A stretch of 64,000 nt of DNA from Micropterix aruncella (Eukaryota; Arthropoda; Insecta; Lepidoptera; Micropterigidae). The stretch spans positions 186,001 through 250,000 of the forward strand of contig OX155952.1 of the NCBI GenBank assembly GCA_944548615.1, written 5' to 3'. A program made the translations under genes and the position numbers. This document shows positions 63,515 to 64,000 of the stretch, piece by piece. Positions within the stretch are counted from its first letter, which is position 1, and every line of letters starts with the position of its first letter. The notes beneath the pieces are model-generated. The model saw only the letters and a list, made by a program, of their open reading frames with translations, ran no database searches and had not been told where the DNA came from.

Positions 63515-64000
63515 ATTTAAACATTTTATTTTTTATTTTATTTTATAAAATTATCCAATACAATACAATTGATTTTGCGAAGCAGATAAGATTGCATTTG
63601 TGTGGATTTTATCACCCCACTAGATTGTATATCTGTTCTGGGGTGATAGTATTTAAGACTTCACTTTAATCATAGTGACTTCACTTTCTTTTTTTTTTTC
63701 TCATTCATTCCGATTGCTCATTCATTCTTATAAATTTTAAGGTTATTATAAATATATAAATGTGTATATAAATAAAGAACTAATATTAAATAAAGAAAAA
63801 GAAAATATTTAAGTTTATAGATAAGTAAAATAAATAAATATATAGATTAATATATAACTAAATTGACCAATATATTAAGTAGCCTAAAAAGGTTTCTTAC
63901 TGTGCACATATAAAATTGTGAATTTAATTAATTAATATAATATTATCATTTTTTTTAAACATAATTAACCGAAACATATTTCTTATCAAGTATCAGGTGA
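63515..64000 (-). mobile_element. LINE 3' end, runs off the window
   Basis: A TTTTATTTTATTTTAT tail (63520-63545) is followed by ccaatacaat, cactagattgtatatctgtt and an AT-rich UTR, matching 51640-51677 plus 55506-56010 closely. It is a second copy of the LINE at 51640-57370 but without the Sola-like insertion. Confidence 0.88.

Overview
This is a stretch of AT-rich insect nuclear DNA, most likely lepidopteran. The evidence is the copia primer site (an internal initiator-tRNA type), TTAGG-type pentanucleotide runs, moth-like dispersed repeats and a dense mixture of insect transposon superfamilies. The order is an inference; the insect origin is fairly safe. Two host genes stand out as GC-rich islands. 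On the minus strand a C2H2 zinc-finger gene resembling histone H4 transcription factor HINFP has three recognisable exons: 20912-21064, 1427-1701 and 422 to the left edge. On the plus strand the first large coding exon of the RNA polymerase I largest subunit (POLR1A/RPA1) runs 57989-61984. It ends at a splice donor, and the rest of that gene lies beyond the window.

Almost everything else is transposable-element DNA, much of it nested. Left block (1.7-20.9 kb, inside a 19-kb HINFP intron): a young copia element (1760-11594, target duplication GTAAC) whose left LTR is split by a full-length non-LTR element with two intact ORFs (about 1915-6883) and which also carries a tandem-repeat-armed insert (6961-7390). 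Then come a truncated sibling of that LINE, a large LINE with a restriction-like endonuclease (13.2-16.3 kb), and a decayed Gypsy integrase (17.05-17.69 kb).

Middle block (21-45 kb): a Harbinger-like element with a captured exon-like segment (23447-24135); a 1.68-kb element with 275-bp inverted arms (26598-28280); a hAT element (29098-35974) containing a P/THAP9-type element (29525-34459); and a piggyBac (37440-45206) containing a TIR element X (39643-44437), which contains a SINE and a pogo-like element (40838-43733), which in turn contains a truncated LINE. Target duplications or inverted ends support each step except the truncated LINE and the SINE.

Right block (45-64 kb): LINE fragments, Bel-Pao debris, a relic of the endonuclease-bearing LINE interrupted by another LINE that is itself interrupted, a Sola-like DNA transposon (51678-55505) inside a LINE, POLR1A, and more repeats. 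One short repeat family of about 0.7 kb (called family A here) occurs at least six times; three copies have 10-16-bp target duplications, so it appears to be a SINE-like retroposon. No CRISPR arrays, operons or rRNA genes were seen. I could not run searches, so family names rest on motifs read by eye.
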